Shown: positions 51,442-60,999, numbered from the stretch's first letter. The stretch: 64,000 nt of DNA from Campylobacter concisus (GCF_003048535.1 NZ_PIRQ01000001.1:248001-312000); one strand, 5' to 3'. The notes: a model not told the origin generated them from the letters alone. Made by a program: numbers and translations.

Positions 51442-51884
51442 TGGGCTATTTAGATAAAAGAGCTTTTGCAGGACAAGTGGCTAGGGCAGGCGAAAGTGCC
51501 GTAGTAGCACTAGCTTATGTAAATAACGATACCGAGGTTATCCCTTTTGGCGTATTTGTAACTAGCAAAGACGGCGGCGTAGCAAAAATAAGTAAAGCAA
51601 CCGATCAGATTATGGGTGTTAGCCTTAAAATGGGAACAAAGAGCGAAAACAAGCCGAGCGAGGTTATGAGCGTTTTATCAATCTCTTATGGTAGTGAAGT
51701 TTGGGTGCAAGGTAAAGAAAATCACGGCTTAGCGGTTGGAGACACTATCCAAGTAGAAGCAACAGCAGGTGCAGACGCTGGCAAGGTAGCTAAAGCAGCA
51801 ACGCTAGCAGTGACAGCAGCTAAAGACAAATTTTACGTAACCGAAGTAAGCGGCGATCTTGTAAAACTAATGAGAAAGGAATAA
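51441..51884 (+). CDS. Head decoration/structural cement protein
   Basis: 147 residues, beta-rich, Ala/Gly/Val-rich, with a DUF2190/Gp24-like pattern (VYVNNDTEVIPFGVFV, GLAVGDTIQVEA). Position between scaffold and major capsid is typical for a capsid-stabilising protein. RBS GGAGG. Confidence 0.7.
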   Translation: MGYLDKRAFAGQVARAGESAVVALAYVNNDTEVIPFGVFVTSKDGGVAKISKATDQIMGVSLKMGTKSENKPSEVMSVLSISYGSEVWVQGKENHGLAVGDTIQVEATAGADAGKVAKAATLAVTAAKDKFYVTEVSGDLVKLMRKE

Positions 51885-51885
51885 T

Positions 51886-52833
51886 ATGAAACTAAGAGAT
51901 GAGGAAATTTTAAGCCAGCTTGCGTCAGCGGCGGCTAGCTTTAACGAGGGCTTTAAAGAGCGTGAATATCCAGAAGTGCAACTAGCTAATTTTGTGCCTA
52001 TTACACAAAAAGGCGACGAGAGTATAGACGCACTAGATTATGGCGAGATTGAGGGCACTCAAGATTTAGAAAAAGGCTTAATTGACGAAAACACAACGGC
52101 ACTAGAAACCGAGGGTTTAAACATTACAGCTAAAAAAGGTCTATACCTAATATGGGCTAAGTCAGCGGTTTATACTAACGAGGCAGTAGCTAGAGCTAAA
52201 AGACTAGATATTGAACTAGACACAGCAAATCTTAGCAACCTTGAGCGTGTAGCACTTCTTACGATGCAAAAAACAGCTCTTGTCGGTCACGCAAAGGTCG
52301 GTGCGGTGCAAGGCTTGCTAAATAACACTAGTGTAAAAGCAAAAGACCTAACAGCTGGGGCGGCTATTAGTGCAATGACTGGTGCAGAAGCTAGAGCATT
52401 TTTCTTGTCGCTAATTGAGTTTGGCTACGAGCAAAACGGCGGACTATTAATCCCTAATACGATCGCTATTGATAGCAAAGACCTTATGGCACTAGCTAGC
52501 AAATATGACAACTCTATTGGTGCGGTAAATGGTGGCGTAAATGCACTAACCGCTGTTAAAGAGGCACTATTGCAAAGCACGGGCGTTGATGTCAATATCG
52601 TTGGCATACCTTTAGGCTTTGCGCAAGGCTTAGGTGGTGGCAAGGGCAAAAACCGCGCCGTTGTATATACAAAGAGCGAGGACGTGCTAAGCACTGACTG
52701 GGCTTTATCACCAACAGCAATGCAACCATTTCAAAGAAGCGTGCTAAGCTGGGAAATCGCCGTTAAAGCTAAATTTACGGGTACATTAATTCGCCAGCTT
52801 GACAAAGTGGCTTACGTAAATTACAAGGCTTAA
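51886..52833 (+). CDS. Major capsid protein, DUF2184 type
   Basis: 315 residues, HK97-fold family DUF2184. Visible signatures are NFVPITQKGDESIDALDYGEIEGT (in pieces), LYLIWAKSAVYTNEAVARAKRLDIELDT and MQPFQRSVLSWEIAVKAKFTG near the C terminus. RBS AAGGAATA, 1 nt after the cement protein. The main shell protein. Confidence 0.9.
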   Translation: MKLRDEEILSQLASAAASFNEGFKEREYPEVQLANFVPITQKGDESIDALDYGEIEGTQDLEKGLIDENTTALETEGLNITAKKGLYLIWAKSAVYTNEAVARAKRLDIELDTANLSNLERVALLTMQKTALVGHAKVGAVQGLLNNTSVKAKDLTAGAAISAMTGAEARAFFLSLIEFGYEQNGGLLIPNTIAIDSKDLMALASKYDNSIGAVNGGVNALTAVKEALLQSTGVDVNIVGIPLGFAQGLGGGKGKNRAVVYTKSEDVLSTDWALSPTAMQPFQRSVLSWEIAVKAKFTGTLIRQLDKVAYVNYKA

Positions 52834-52835
52834 CA

Positions 52836-53207
52836 ATGACAATAGCCGATTTTTTAAATAAATTCCCTGAGTTTCAAGCGGTAGATGAAACACGCATAGA
52901 GCTAAGTTTAGACGAGGCAAAGCTACAAGTTACCGAGAAAATTTGGGGGCGTTTTTACGAGGTCGGCGTTTTACACTTAGCGGCTCATATTTTGGCAATG
53001 CAGGGGGCTTTAAACACGGAAGCGACAACTAGCCCTCAGCCATTGCGTGAAATAGGCAGTAAAGCCGTAGGTAGCCTAAGCGTAAGTTATACAAGTGGCA
53101 AAACTGGCTTTGAGAGCGAAAGCGGAAGCTACTATTTAACCAAATACGGACAACGCTACCTAGAGCTTAAAAAGCTAGTAACTCCACATTTTGGGCTAGT
53201 TAGATGA
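52836..53207 (+). CDS. Head-tail connector, DUF4054 family
   Basis: 123 residues. FLNKFPEFQAVDETRIELSLDEAKLQV and HLAAHILAMQG match DUF4054, an adaptor that sits below the portal. Overlaps the next gene by 4 nt. Confidence 0.85.
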   Translation: MTIADFLNKFPEFQAVDETRIELSLDEAKLQVTEKIWGRFYEVGVLHLAAHILAMQGALNTEATTSPQPLREIGSKAVGSLSVSYTSGKTGFESESGSYYLTKYGQRYLELKKLVTPHFGLVR

Positions 53208-53632
53208 TCGAAAAACTAGAGGGCAAGATAACCGAGTTAAAAGGGCTTAGCGTGGTGGTAGGCGTAACCGCTAAAAGCAATGCTAGAAGCGACGAGCTAA
53301 CCAACGCAGATTTAGCTATGATCCACGAGTTTGGCAGCCCCGCTCACAATATCCCCGAGCGCTCATTTTTGCGTAAGCCTTTGATAAACAATGCCGAAGC
53401 GGTGGCTAATTTGGCAAAAAACGCAATAGGAAAATTTATTGCAGGTGAAATATCGCTAGAAACGGCGCTAGGATATGTAGGCGAGGAAGCTAAAGGGATA
53501 AGCAAAGAGGCAGTAACTAGCGGCATAAGCCCAGCTTTAAAGCCAGCCACGATTAAACATAAAAAAAGCTCAAAGCCCCTAATTGATACAGGGCAGTTGC
53601 TAAATTCTATCACTTACGAGGTGCGAAAATGA
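53204..53632 (+). CDS. Head-tail joining/tail completion protein
   Basis: 142 residues with LAMIHEFGSPAHNIPERSFLRKPL and KKSSKPLIDTGQLLNSITYEV, the pattern of phage virion-morphogenesis/HK97 gp10-like tail completion proteins. Coupled on both sides by ATGA overlaps. Confidence 0.8.
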   Translation: MIEKLEGKITELKGLSVVVGVTAKSNARSDELTNADLAMIHEFGSPAHNIPERSFLRKPLINNAEAVANLAKNAIGKFIAGEISLETALGYVGEEAKGISKEAVTSGISPALKPATIKHKKSSKPLIDTGQLLNSITYEVRK

Positions 53633-53946
53633 TAAACGTTAGCGAGCTAATAGAGGATAGCGATTTTTGTCAAGTTATCAAAAGGGGCGATGACGAGTTT
53701 AAGGCGGTGGTGCAGTTTTTAAGTAATGACGAAATGCAAAGGTTGCCAGAGGGAGAAAGATACAAAGAAGCAGTTAGGATAGATACAAAATTTAACCTAA
53801 ATTTGCAAGATGTAATAACTTACAAAGGCGTAAATTACCGCATTATTAATATGCAAGATTGGAGCGAATATGGATACAAAAACTTTGCAGGCGTTAGATT
53901 TGACGGGCTTGAAAGTTTTGATAGCCAAGGCTTTGAACGTAGATGA
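53629..53946 (+). CDS. Neck/head-closure protein, hypothetical
   Basis: 105 residues, beta-rich, with TYKGVNYRIINMQDWSEYGY near the end, which resembles head-closure (gp16/FII-like) proteins. It overlaps the next gene by 77 nt, unusually long but both frames look coding. Confidence 0.65.
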   Translation: MINVSELIEDSDFCQVIKRGDDEFKAVVQFLSNDEMQRLPEGERYKEAVRIDTKFNLNLQDVITYKGVNYRIINMQDWSEYGYKNFAGVRFDGLESFDSQGFERR

Positions 53947-54376
53947 AAGCCTAGTGCGTGACAGCTACTCCAAAACGCTAAATGATAAGGCGGCTTATTT
54001 AACATTGCATTTATTAACCAGCACGCAAAAAGGGCGAGAATATAAATTTATAGAGGGCGAGAAAGAGGTTATCACTTCAACGCGTGAAGCCGTAGTTGGC
54101 GTAAATGCTTTTGGCAAAAACGCGAACTTTATAATCGAAAAATTAAATACCCTTTTTTACTCTAGCGAGTGCTTAAAGGAGCTTAAAATTTTAGGCTTAG
54201 GGCTAGTAACGATTAGCCCTATTAGGAACTTAAGCCAAATAGTAGGCGGTGGCGTAGAGGAGCGAGCTAGTATAGATTTAACATTAAGCTACATAAATAG
54301 GGTGGAAGTTTCTCAAAACGAGATAAAAACAGCCGAGATTAAAACGGCAAATTTTGGCATAAAGGTAAATAGATGA
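53870..54376 (+). CDS. Neck/tail terminator protein (LIC_12616-like)
   Basis: 168 residues. DLTGLKVLIAKALNVDESLVRDSY at the N terminus and VGGGVEERASIDLTLSYINRVE in the C-terminal half follow the phage neck terminator pattern found before DUF3383 sheath genes. It closes the tail tube under the neck. Coupled to the sheath gene by a 4-nt overlap. Confidence 0.7.
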   Translation: MDTKTLQALDLTGLKVLIAKALNVDESLVRDSYSKTLNDKAAYLTLHLLTSTQKGREYKFIEGEKEVITSTREAVVGVNAFGKNANFIIEKLNTLFYSSECLKELKILGLGLVTISPIRNLSQIVGGGVEERASIDLTLSYINRVEVSQNEIKTAEIKTANFGIKVNR

Positions 54377-55878
54377 GTTTAACGATAAAAAGGATAGTAA
54401 ATATCCAACTAAACGAGCAAGGGCAAATCGCAAAGAATAGAGATTTTAGCGTGATCGCTATTCTAAGCGACGACTGGTGCGAGGCTTACGATGATGTGAA
54501 TACAAGATTTATAAGTATTGCTAGTGCAAATGACGCCGCGCTAAATTTTGGCAGTGAAAGCAGAGTAACTAAAGCCGCCAAAGCTATTTTTAGCGTAAGC
54601 GGTGTTAAAAAGGCAATCGTTGCTAAGTGGGTAAAAGAGAATAAGACAACACAAGCAACGGCAAACGAACTAAGAGGCTCGGCGCTTAATGTAGGCATTA
54701 ATAAATTAAAAGCTATCACAAGCGGAAGCTTTAAGCTAAACGTAGGCGGCGCGGATAAAGTTTATACAAATTTGGATTTTAGCTCGTGTGTAGATTTTGA
54801 GGCGGTGGCAACAAAACTAACAGCGGCGATTAGCAAAGACGGAATAAAGGCGGTATATGACGCAGAGGGTAACCGCTTCATAATTAGAGCAGCAACGTCT
54901 GGCAAAAATGACAACACAAGACTAGGCTATTTTGAGAAAGCGGATAGCGGCGATTTTGTAGGTGTGCTTTTAAACCTAGTTAGCGGTAAGAGCGATATTT
55001 ACGCAGGCAAAGACAGCATAACACAGAAAAAAGAGAGCCTAAGCGAGGCGTTAGATAAATTATTCAACGCAACACAAGGCTTTTACGGCGTTTATTCGTC
55101 AGCTATTTTGGCAGACGAGGAAGTAGCAGAGCTTAACGAGTGGATCACTTCAGTGCAAAACCCAAGCGTAGCAGGCTATACGATCACACGTAAAGCACAG
55201 CTTGAAAGCGTGAATACAAACGTGATAAAAAAGATAGCCGATAAAGATAGCGGTCGCTTTTTTGCAACATACAACAACACTGGCGACGAGCACGCAGGTG
55301 CTGAATTGCTAGCTAAGGCATTAAGCACTAATTGGGAGGGATCAAACACAGCCCAAACAATGAAGTTTAAAAACCTAAAAACAGCTGGCACCGATGAAAC
55401 TATCACGCTAAATTTAGCCGAAAAATGCGACAAACTAGGCGTAAATTATTATACCGATTATGACGGCGTAAGTATGATAGCCGAGGGTGTGGCTTTAGGC
55501 GGTAAATTTATAGACGAAACCGTAGGACTTGACGCTTTTAATAATCGCACCCAAATAGCCGTTTTCAATGTGCTTAAGGGTGCTAAAAAAGTGCCACAAA
55601 CCGATAAGGGGCAAGTAAGGCTAATAGCAGCGGTTAAGCAAGTTTGCGAGCAATTTGTTAAAAATGGCTTTATTGCTCCAGGACAATGGCGCGGTGATCC
55701 AGTTGGCACACTAGAAAGCGGTGATTATTTGGATTTAGGATACTACGTTTACAGCCCTAGCTACACCGAGCAACTACAAGCAGATCGCGAGGCTAGAAAG
55801 TCAGTGCCGATCAATGTCGCAATTAAGCTAGCAGGCGCGATACACAGCGTCGATATTTTGATAAATTACAATAGATAA
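54373..55878 (+). CDS. Contractile tail sheath protein, DUF3383 family
   Basis: 501 residues. KRIVNIQLNEQGQIAKNRDFSVIAIL (in pieces) at the N terminus, a central insertion and the C-terminal GVSMIAEGVALGGKFIDETVGLDAFNNRTQIAVF are characteristic of DUF3383 sheath proteins. Its presence shows the phage has a contractile tail (myovirus morphology). Followed by the tube gene after 11 nt. Confidence 0.9.
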   Translation: MSLTIKRIVNIQLNEQGQIAKNRDFSVIAILSDDWCEAYDDVNTRFISIASANDAALNFGSESRVTKAAKAIFSVSGVKKAIVAKWVKENKTTQATANELRGSALNVGINKLKAITSGSFKLNVGGADKVYTNLDFSSCVDFEAVATKLTAAISKDGIKAVYDAEGNRFIIRAATSGKNDNTRLGYFEKADSGDFVGVLLNLVSGKSDIYAGKDSITQKKESLSEALDKLFNATQGFYGVYSSAILADEEVAELNEWITSVQNPSVAGYTITRKAQLESVNTNVIKKIADKDSGRFFATYNNTGDEHAGAELLAKALSTNWEGSNTAQTMKFKNLKTAGTDETITLNLAEKCDKLGVNYYTDYDGVSMIAEGVALGGKFIDETVGLDAFNNRTQIAVFNVLKGAKKVPQTDKGQVRLIAAVKQVCEQFVKNGFIAPGQWRGDPVGTLESGDYLDLGYYVYSPSYTEQLQADREARKSVPINVAIKLAGAIHSVDILINYNR

Positions 55879-55889
55879 AAGGGGCTAAA

Positions 55890-56324
55890 ATGGCAAGATA
55901 CCAACACGATACGATCGTTTTATTACTAAACGGCTACGAGATAACCGCTTATGCAGACGGAAGCGACGTAATAAGCATAGAAAACGCAGCCGATGCAGGA
56001 GCTTATACAATAGGCGCTAGCGGTAGGGGTGTTTTTACGGGTAGTTGCAACCAAAGTGGCACGCTAACCCTAAAACTTCTACAACATAGTGAGGATTGTA
56101 AATTTTTACAAGACCTTTATAATCAACAGCGTACAGAGTTTAAAAACTTTAGCCCTATGACAATGGAGTTTAAGGACACGCTAAACGGCGATGAGCTAAG
56201 TGGGCTAAATGGCTTTTTCGTAAATGACGGCGGACTAAAAAGAGGTGACGCTCACAACCCAACCGAGTTTAAAATCGCCTTTGAAAGAATAAGCAAACGC
56301 TTAGAAAATGGAGCTGGTAACTAA
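55890..56324 (+). CDS. Tail tube protein, DUF3277-like
   Basis: 144 residues. VLLLNGYEITAYADGSDVISIE and GVFTGSCNQSGTLTLKLLQHSEDCKFLQ fit the DUF3277 tail tube family that accompanies DUF3383 sheaths. Stop overlaps the chaperone start by one base. Confidence 0.85.
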   Translation: MARYQHDTIVLLLNGYEITAYADGSDVISIENAADAGAYTIGASGRGVFTGSCNQSGTLTLKLLQHSEDCKFLQDLYNQQRTEFKNFSPMTMEFKDTLNGDELSGLNGFFVNDGGLKRGDAHNPTEFKIAFERISKRLENGAGN

Positions 56325-56728
56325 TGCAAACATACGAGTTAATCATAAATTCAAATAAATACGTTTTAAGAAGTGCTAATTTTTTTGAGACCAAAACGCA
56401 GTTGCAAAGCCTTTTGGGGCTAGCCAAAGACGCTATCAAAATGCAGGGTGAGGACGTAAATATTGACGTAGGGCAAATTATAGCTAATATAGGCAGTGCA
56501 GCGTTTAGCGGCGTAGAAAATTTTATTTTGAAATACGCTAGCGTGATAAACGCAGAGGGTGGCGAAATACTATTAAGAAATGTTAGCCAAGCCGAAACGC
56601 ATTTTAACGCCAACAGAGGCGATTATGCTCAGCTTATTTTAGAGGGGTTAAAATACCATTTTTTAGACTTCTTGCCCGCTGGGGCAAAATCCTTAACGGG
56701 TATAACAGCCTACCTAAACAAAGTGTAA
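56324..56728 (+). CDS. Tail assembly chaperone, short (G-type) form
   Basis: 134 residues, helical, the zero-frame product of the chaperone gene that lies between tail tube and tape measure. NFFETKTQLQSLLGLAKDAIKMQG and LILEGLKYHF are visible. A slippery heptamer at codons 112-114 probably lets part of the ribosomes continue in the -1 frame. Confidence 0.75.
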   Translation: MQTYELIINSNKYVLRSANFFETKTQLQSLLGLAKDAIKMQGEDVNIDVGQIIANIGSAAFSGVENFILKYASVINAEGGEILLRNVSQAETHFNANRGDYAQLILEGLKYHFLDFLPAGAKSLTGITAYLNKV

Positions 56729-56892
56729 AAGGCGACCTTGAAATAGATTGGATAATGTGGCTACCGATTGTTAAAGGTTACGCCACGCTAAACGATCTAC
56801 GCACCGTCTACGACTTCGAGGACGGTATCGCAATGCACGAGGTTATTATCGAGCTACTAAACGAGGAACGTCGAGCCTTAGAAAAACAATAA
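56324..56892 (+). CDS. Tail assembly chaperone, frameshifted (G-T-type) form
   Basis: A -1 frameshift at T TTT TTA (56659-56665) would join the first 114 residues to 75 codons of the -1 frame, ending at 56892 (total 189 residues). That frame has no good start of its own, is open without stops through the overlap, and reads like a real protein: LEIDWIMWLPIVKGYATLND, then DGIAMHEVIIELLNEERR. The G/GT arrangement upstream of a tape measure is the well-known case in tailed phages. Confidence 0.75.
56659..56665 (+). promoter_or_regulatory. -1 ribosomal frameshift slippery site
   Basis: T TTT TTA in the correct reading phase (CAT TTT TTA, codons 112-114 of the chaperone gene), a canonical X XXY YYZ heptamer. 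Confidence 0.75.
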
Positions 56893-56971
56893 GGCTCACT
56901 CCTTTATTTTCTACACACAAGCCGAACCCATTATTAAAATTTGCTCTAATATGCCCTTAAAAGGATATATA

Positions 56972-58456
56972 GTGCTATTAGATGAATTTCTTTATAAGAT
57001 CGGATTTGATGTTGATAGTGGCAAGATAAAGCAGATAGAGCAAGGGTTAAAAAATGTCTCTAGCATAGCTAAACAAACAGCCCAGCCTATTAGCGACGCG
57101 GTAAAAGCTGGCATGGAAAGAAATGCCGAGCTAATAGCAAAATTAGAGCAAGCCAAAAATAAAGGCGTAGAGTGGTGCGAGGAAGCTAAAGAGCAAGCCG
57201 AGGAACTCGCTGCAGGTTTTCATGAAGTGGCAGAAGCAGAGGAAAAGGTCGGCGAGAAAGCAAAAGAAGCAGCGAAAGAGACTAAAAAACTAACCGAAAA
57301 AAAGCCAGCTATTGGGCTAAAACAAGAGTTTGACGGGATAAGAAACAAGTTTTTACTAATCGGTGCAGCAGCAACGGCAGCAAGTGGGCTAATAGCAAAT
57401 TATCTAACCGTGCCACTTCAAAATATCCAAGAGCTAGCTAAGCAAAAAAATAAATTGTTTAATATAACCCAAGCCGAAATAGATCAGGCAAAAGAATACC
57501 AAGACCGCTTGCAAGAAAGTAAGACGGCAATGCAGTCTATTACTACGCAAGTAGCATTAAAATTAATCCCAGTCGTCAATCAAAGCCTAAAAGGTTTTAA
57601 CAACTTTCTAAAAGCAAATAAGGCGCTGGTGGTCGAGGGATTAACTAATGTCTTTAAGTGGATATTGAAGCTAGGGCAAGTATTTACAAACACGTTTAGA
57701 TTTTTAAATAAAGTAATAAATAGCACGATAGGCTGGAAAGCAGCGCTATTAATTCTTGTTGGTGTCTTAGCGGTCGTTAAGCGTGCAATGCTAGCGGCGT
57801 TTTTAACCAACCCGATCGGCTGGGTAATTATACTAATAGGCGGTCTTATTTTACTAATTGATGATCTAATGACCTATTTAGACGGCGGCGAAAGTTTATT
57901 TGGCGACTATTGGAAGCCTTGTATCGAGTGGGGCAAAAAAGCCATAGCGTTATATAAAGAAATCGAACCAACGATTAAAGAAGTTTGGGATTTTGTGGTT
58001 AATTTTATTACTGAAAGCGTAAATGCAATAATTGCTCTCTTTGAAGTGTTATATGGCATTTTTACGGGCGATTGGGAGCTAACAAAAAAAGGTTTTAAAG
58101 ACGTGGGTGACGCTATCCTTAAGGCCTTTGAAGTGCCATTTAAATGGATTAAAAAACAATATGACGAGTACATAGCCCCGATTATCAACGCCGTTAAAAA
58201 TTTTGATATAGGTCAGACCGCTAAAGATATGTGGGAGGGAACAAAAAATTTATTTGGCTTTGGCAACGATACACCAAAAGCAGCACTAGCGACGCAATAC
58301 GCAGATAACAATCGAACGAATACATACAATAGTGGAGATATAACAAATACATACAACATAACAACCCAAAATCCTGAAATGGTTGAGCGCATAATGCAAA
58401 AACAAAATCAATTAAATTTAGCAGCTGCTTATCATAATGTGGGAGGTGGCTATTAA
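56972..58456 (+). CDS. Tail tape measure protein
   Basis: 494 residues from GTG 56972, chosen because AAAAGGA is 6 nt upstream; a start at 56951 has none. N-terminal coiled-coil (residues 20-105, Glu/Lys/Ala-rich), hydrophobic segments near 120-140 and 250-300, C-terminal helical and Asn/Thr-rich end. It sets tail length and sits inside the tube. Short for a tape measure, so the tail is short. Just downstream of the frameshifting chaperone. Confidence 0.85.
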   Translation: MLLDEFLYKIGFDVDSGKIKQIEQGLKNVSSIAKQTAQPISDAVKAGMERNAELIAKLEQAKNKGVEWCEEAKEQAEELAAGFHEVAEAEEKVGEKAKEAAKETKKLTEKKPAIGLKQEFDGIRNKFLLIGAAATAASGLIANYLTVPLQNIQELAKQKNKLFNITQAEIDQAKEYQDRLQESKTAMQSITTQVALKLIPVVNQSLKGFNNFLKANKALVVEGLTNVFKWILKLGQVFTNTFRFLNKVINSTIGWKAALLILVGVLAVVKRAMLAAFLTNPIGWVIILIGGLILLIDDLMTYLDGGESLFGDYWKPCIEWGKKAIALYKEIEPTIKEVWDFVVNFITESVNAIIALFEVLYGIFTGDWELTKKGFKDVGDAILKAFEVPFKWIKKQYDEYIAPIINAVKNFDIGQTAKDMWEGTKNLFGFGNDTPKAALATQYADNNRTNTYNSGDITNTYNITTQNPEMVERIMQKQNQLNLAAAYHNVGGGY

Positions 58457-59151
58457 TGATTGAAGTAACAAGCCGTAAGATAGGCACGTTTAGATTAGAT
58501 GCAACCGAGCAAGAAAACAATAAAAGCACGCTTCGCACTACCAAAAACCCTATTGAAAGCGGTGCAAATGTGGCAGACCACGCCGTATTAGAGCCGAAAG
58601 AAATAACAATCAAGGGCAAAATAGTGGCTTATGAGCCACCTAGCTTTACACAATTTGACGAGATTATGCAAGTAGTCCGTTTTAACCTGCCATATATAAA
58701 AACCGCTCATCGTTTTACCCAAAAGGCATACAAACTCTACAACAATGTAAAGCATATAAAAAACGAAGCGATGCGATACGCTAGGATTTTTGGCGTTGAT
58801 AAGAAAATACGCGAAATAGCACCATTTTTAACTGACGGAAAAGAGAATAAGGACAACAGCGCCGCTAAAAATAGACTACAAAGCCTATATAAAAAGCTTT
58901 TGGAAGTGCAAAAGAGCGGCGAGTTTTTGATCGTAACAACAGGGTTAAAAACATATAGGAATATGCTAATTACAAGCATAGAGGTAACCACTGAAAGCGA
59001 TCTATACGCTGATGTTACGCTCACGCTCGAGGAGGTTTTTATAGTAGAAACAAAAACAGCTAAAGGGCTAAACGTAGGTAAAAGAGGTGTAAATTTAGGC
59101 AAGACCGAGCCAAAACAAAAGAAAACAAGCCTTTTAAAGGATATATTTTGA
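58456..59151 (+). CDS. Baseplate Dit-like protein
   Basis: 231 residues. SRKIGTFRLDATEQENNKSTLRTTKNPIESGANVADHAV (in pieces) and EFLIVTTGLKTYRNMLITSIEVTTES match the Dit-like/LysM-adjacent phage tail protein type at the start of the baseplate module. Stop overlaps the TTG start of the next gene. Confidence 0.75.
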   Translation: MIEVTSRKIGTFRLDATEQENNKSTLRTTKNPIESGANVADHAVLEPKEITIKGKIVAYEPPSFTQFDEIMQVVRFNLPYIKTAHRFTQKAYKLYNNVKHIKNEAMRYARIFGVDKKIREIAPFLTDGKENKDNSAAKNRLQSLYKKLLEVQKSGEFLIVTTGLKTYRNMLITSIEVTTESDLYADVTLTLEEVFIVETKTAKGLNVGKRGVNLGKTEPKQKKTSLLKDIF

Positions 59152-59498
59152 TTTACGAAATACCAACAACACACGAGTTAAAACAAACGCAAAATTTTAA
59201 CATATTTGATATGGAACTAGAGCTAACTCTCAAATATAACGAAGTTGGCGCAGTTTGGCAATTTGATTTAACCGATCTAAATGCAAATAAAATTTTGGTT
59301 TTTAACAAAGGCTTGGCGGTTAATGCTCCTAGTCTTATTAATAAAAACCTACCTTTTGTTTTAATGCTAGTTGATACCACAAAAAGTGGCGTTAATTGCG
59401 TAGATTTTAGCGAGCTAGGCGAACGCTTGAAGCTTTACGCCGTAAGCAAAAAAGAGTTTAACACAGCAATGAGTGAGATAGCAAAGGATAGGACGTGA
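59148..59498 (+). CDS. Baseplate plug/hub small protein (DUF6983-like)
   Basis: 116 residues, beta-rich: FDMELELTLKYNEVGAVWQFDL followed by NKILVFNKGLAVNAPSL. TTG start in a TTGA overlap with AAAGGAT upstream. It fits the plug protein located between Dit and the hub in this type of baseplate. GTGA overlap with the next gene. Confidence 0.7.
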   Translation: MIYEIPTTHELKQTQNFNIFDMELELTLKYNEVGAVWQFDLTDLNANKILVFNKGLAVNAPSLINKNLPFVLMLVDTTKSGVNCVDFSELGERLKLYAVSKKEFNTAMSEIAKDRT

Positions 59499-60325
59499 GG
59501 CAATATGGCAGACGCTACCGCTTAGAAATAGGCAATAATAAGCAAAGCATAGTGATAGACAACCTCGCAATTAGTTTTAGCATCGAAAAAACGATAAGCG
59601 AAGAGCCGAATACTAGCAAAATAGAAATTTATAACCTAAATACCAACAATCGCAACCAAATAGCGAATAAGATTTTTAACCAAGTGAAATTATTTGCAGG
59701 CTATGACGAGCCGAGATTAATTTTTGCGGGGCAAATAACGCAGGCTTACACTAGCCGTAATGATTTAGATTTTATTACGCATATTGAGTGCGGCGACGGG
59801 CAAAATGACTATTCAAAATCTAGGGTATACACGACGCTAAAAGCTGGCGTAAAAGATAGCGATGTAGTAAATATGTGCGTTAAAGCAATGTCAAGCTCAA
59901 AGCAAGGCGTGGTGGATTTGCCGAAAGATAAAGCCCTGCCAAGGTGCAAAGTATTGAGTGGCGATATAAAGGATTATTTAAAGCACGTAGCCAAAAATAA
60001 CGACGCTAACTGGCATATATTAGATGGCAATTTAAATATTTTACCAAAGAACAAAATTTTAAACGATAGCGAGGGCTTTGTTTTAAGCGAACAAACCGGG
60101 TTGATTAATAGCCCAGAAAAAACTGACGACGGACTAAGGGTTACGTGCTTATTAAACCCAAAACTAAATATTGGCTCGCTAGTGTGTATACAATCAATTT
60201 TAAGTGAATATGACGGCGATTATAAGATCACCCAGCTAACACATAGTGGCGATTTTCTAAACGATACGTGGCAAACGGAATTAATCGCAATAAATGGAAA
60301 ATTTAATAAAGTAGAGAAAAAATGA
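59495..60325 (+). CDS. Baseplate hub protein (gpD/gp44-like)
   Basis: 276 residues. LAISFSIEKTISEEPNTSKIEIYNL, LFAGYDEPRLIFAGQIT and SILSEYDGDYKITQLTHSGD are the pattern of the phage baseplate hub (first ring of the tail tip). GTG start, 4-nt overlaps on both sides. Confidence 0.78.
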   Translation: MRQYGRRYRLEIGNNKQSIVIDNLAISFSIEKTISEEPNTSKIEIYNLNTNNRNQIANKIFNQVKLFAGYDEPRLIFAGQITQAYTSRNDLDFITHIECGDGQNDYSKSRVYTTLKAGVKDSDVVNMCVKAMSSSKQGVVDLPKDKALPRCKVLSGDIKDYLKHVAKNNDANWHILDGNLNILPKNKILNDSEGFVLSEQTGLINSPEKTDDGLRVTCLLNPKLNIGSLVCIQSILSEYDGDYKITQLTHSGDFLNDTWQTELIAINGKFNKVEKK

Positions 60326-60999
60326 ACAATCCAAATTTAACGCAGATTTTTGATAGCGGATTATTAAGCTTTGAAGCAGGGGTGCATACGGCGCTACCTG
60401 CTAAGGTGCTTAAATTTAACGCAGGCGATAATACGGTGCAAGTCGAACTAATGATAAACGAGCTAAAACGTGACGGCGTGAGCGTGCCATTACCTCCGAT
60501 AGATGATGTGCCAGTGCAATTTTTTAGGGGTGGCGATTTTGTGATTACTACGCCGATAAGAAAGGGCGATCACGGACTTTGTGTATTTGCTGAGCGTTGC
60601 ATTGATGGCTGGTTTGCTAGTGCAGCAAAAAGTGAGCCACTAGATTTTAGACTACACGACTACTCGGACGGCTTCTTTTTAACTGGCTTTAGCCCACGAC
60701 CAGAGGCGGTTAAAGATGTGGATTTAGACGGCGTTTGCATGCGAACACTAAGTAAAAGCACCTACCTAAAACTAACCGAGGGGAAAATCATAATCAAGGG
60801 CAACATAGAGCAGACGGGCGACTACAAACAAATAGGGAATAAAAACCTAGTTGGCAATTTTTCACAAGTCGAGGGCAATAGTATAACTAATGGCACAATG
60901 ACGGCTAAAGATGTGATCGCTAGTGGGGTGAGTTTAAAAAACCATACGCACGGTGGCGATAGTGGTGGCACAACCACACAACCAAACCAAGGGGAGTAA
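60322..60999 (+). CDS. Baseplate spike protein, Gp138 N-terminal type
   Basis: 225 residues. The OB-fold N terminus (HTALPAKVLKFNAGDNTVQVEL, VPVQFFRGGDFVITTPI, GDHGLCVFAERCIDGW) is the Gp138_N domain; a beta-helical repeat (IKGNIEQTGDYKQIGNKNLV) and the tail HTHGGDSGGT follow. It pierces the outer membrane after sheath contraction. Confidence 0.85.
   Translation: MNNPNLTQIFDSGLLSFEAGVHTALPAKVLKFNAGDNTVQVELMINELKRDGVSVPLPPIDDVPVQFFRGGDFVITTPIRKGDHGLCVFAERCIDGWFASAAKSEPLDFRLHDYSDGFFLTGFSPRPEAVKDVDLDGVCMRTLSKSTYLKLTEGKIIIKGNIEQTGDYKQIGNKNLVGNFSQVEGNSITNGTMTAKDVIASGVSLKNHTHGGDSGGTTTQPNQGE

Noticed and set aside
53870-53946. Long overlap taken as a sequencing frameshift between the two neck genes
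   Set aside because: Both proteins have normal starts and ends and both frames look coding. Compact overlaps are common in this operon.
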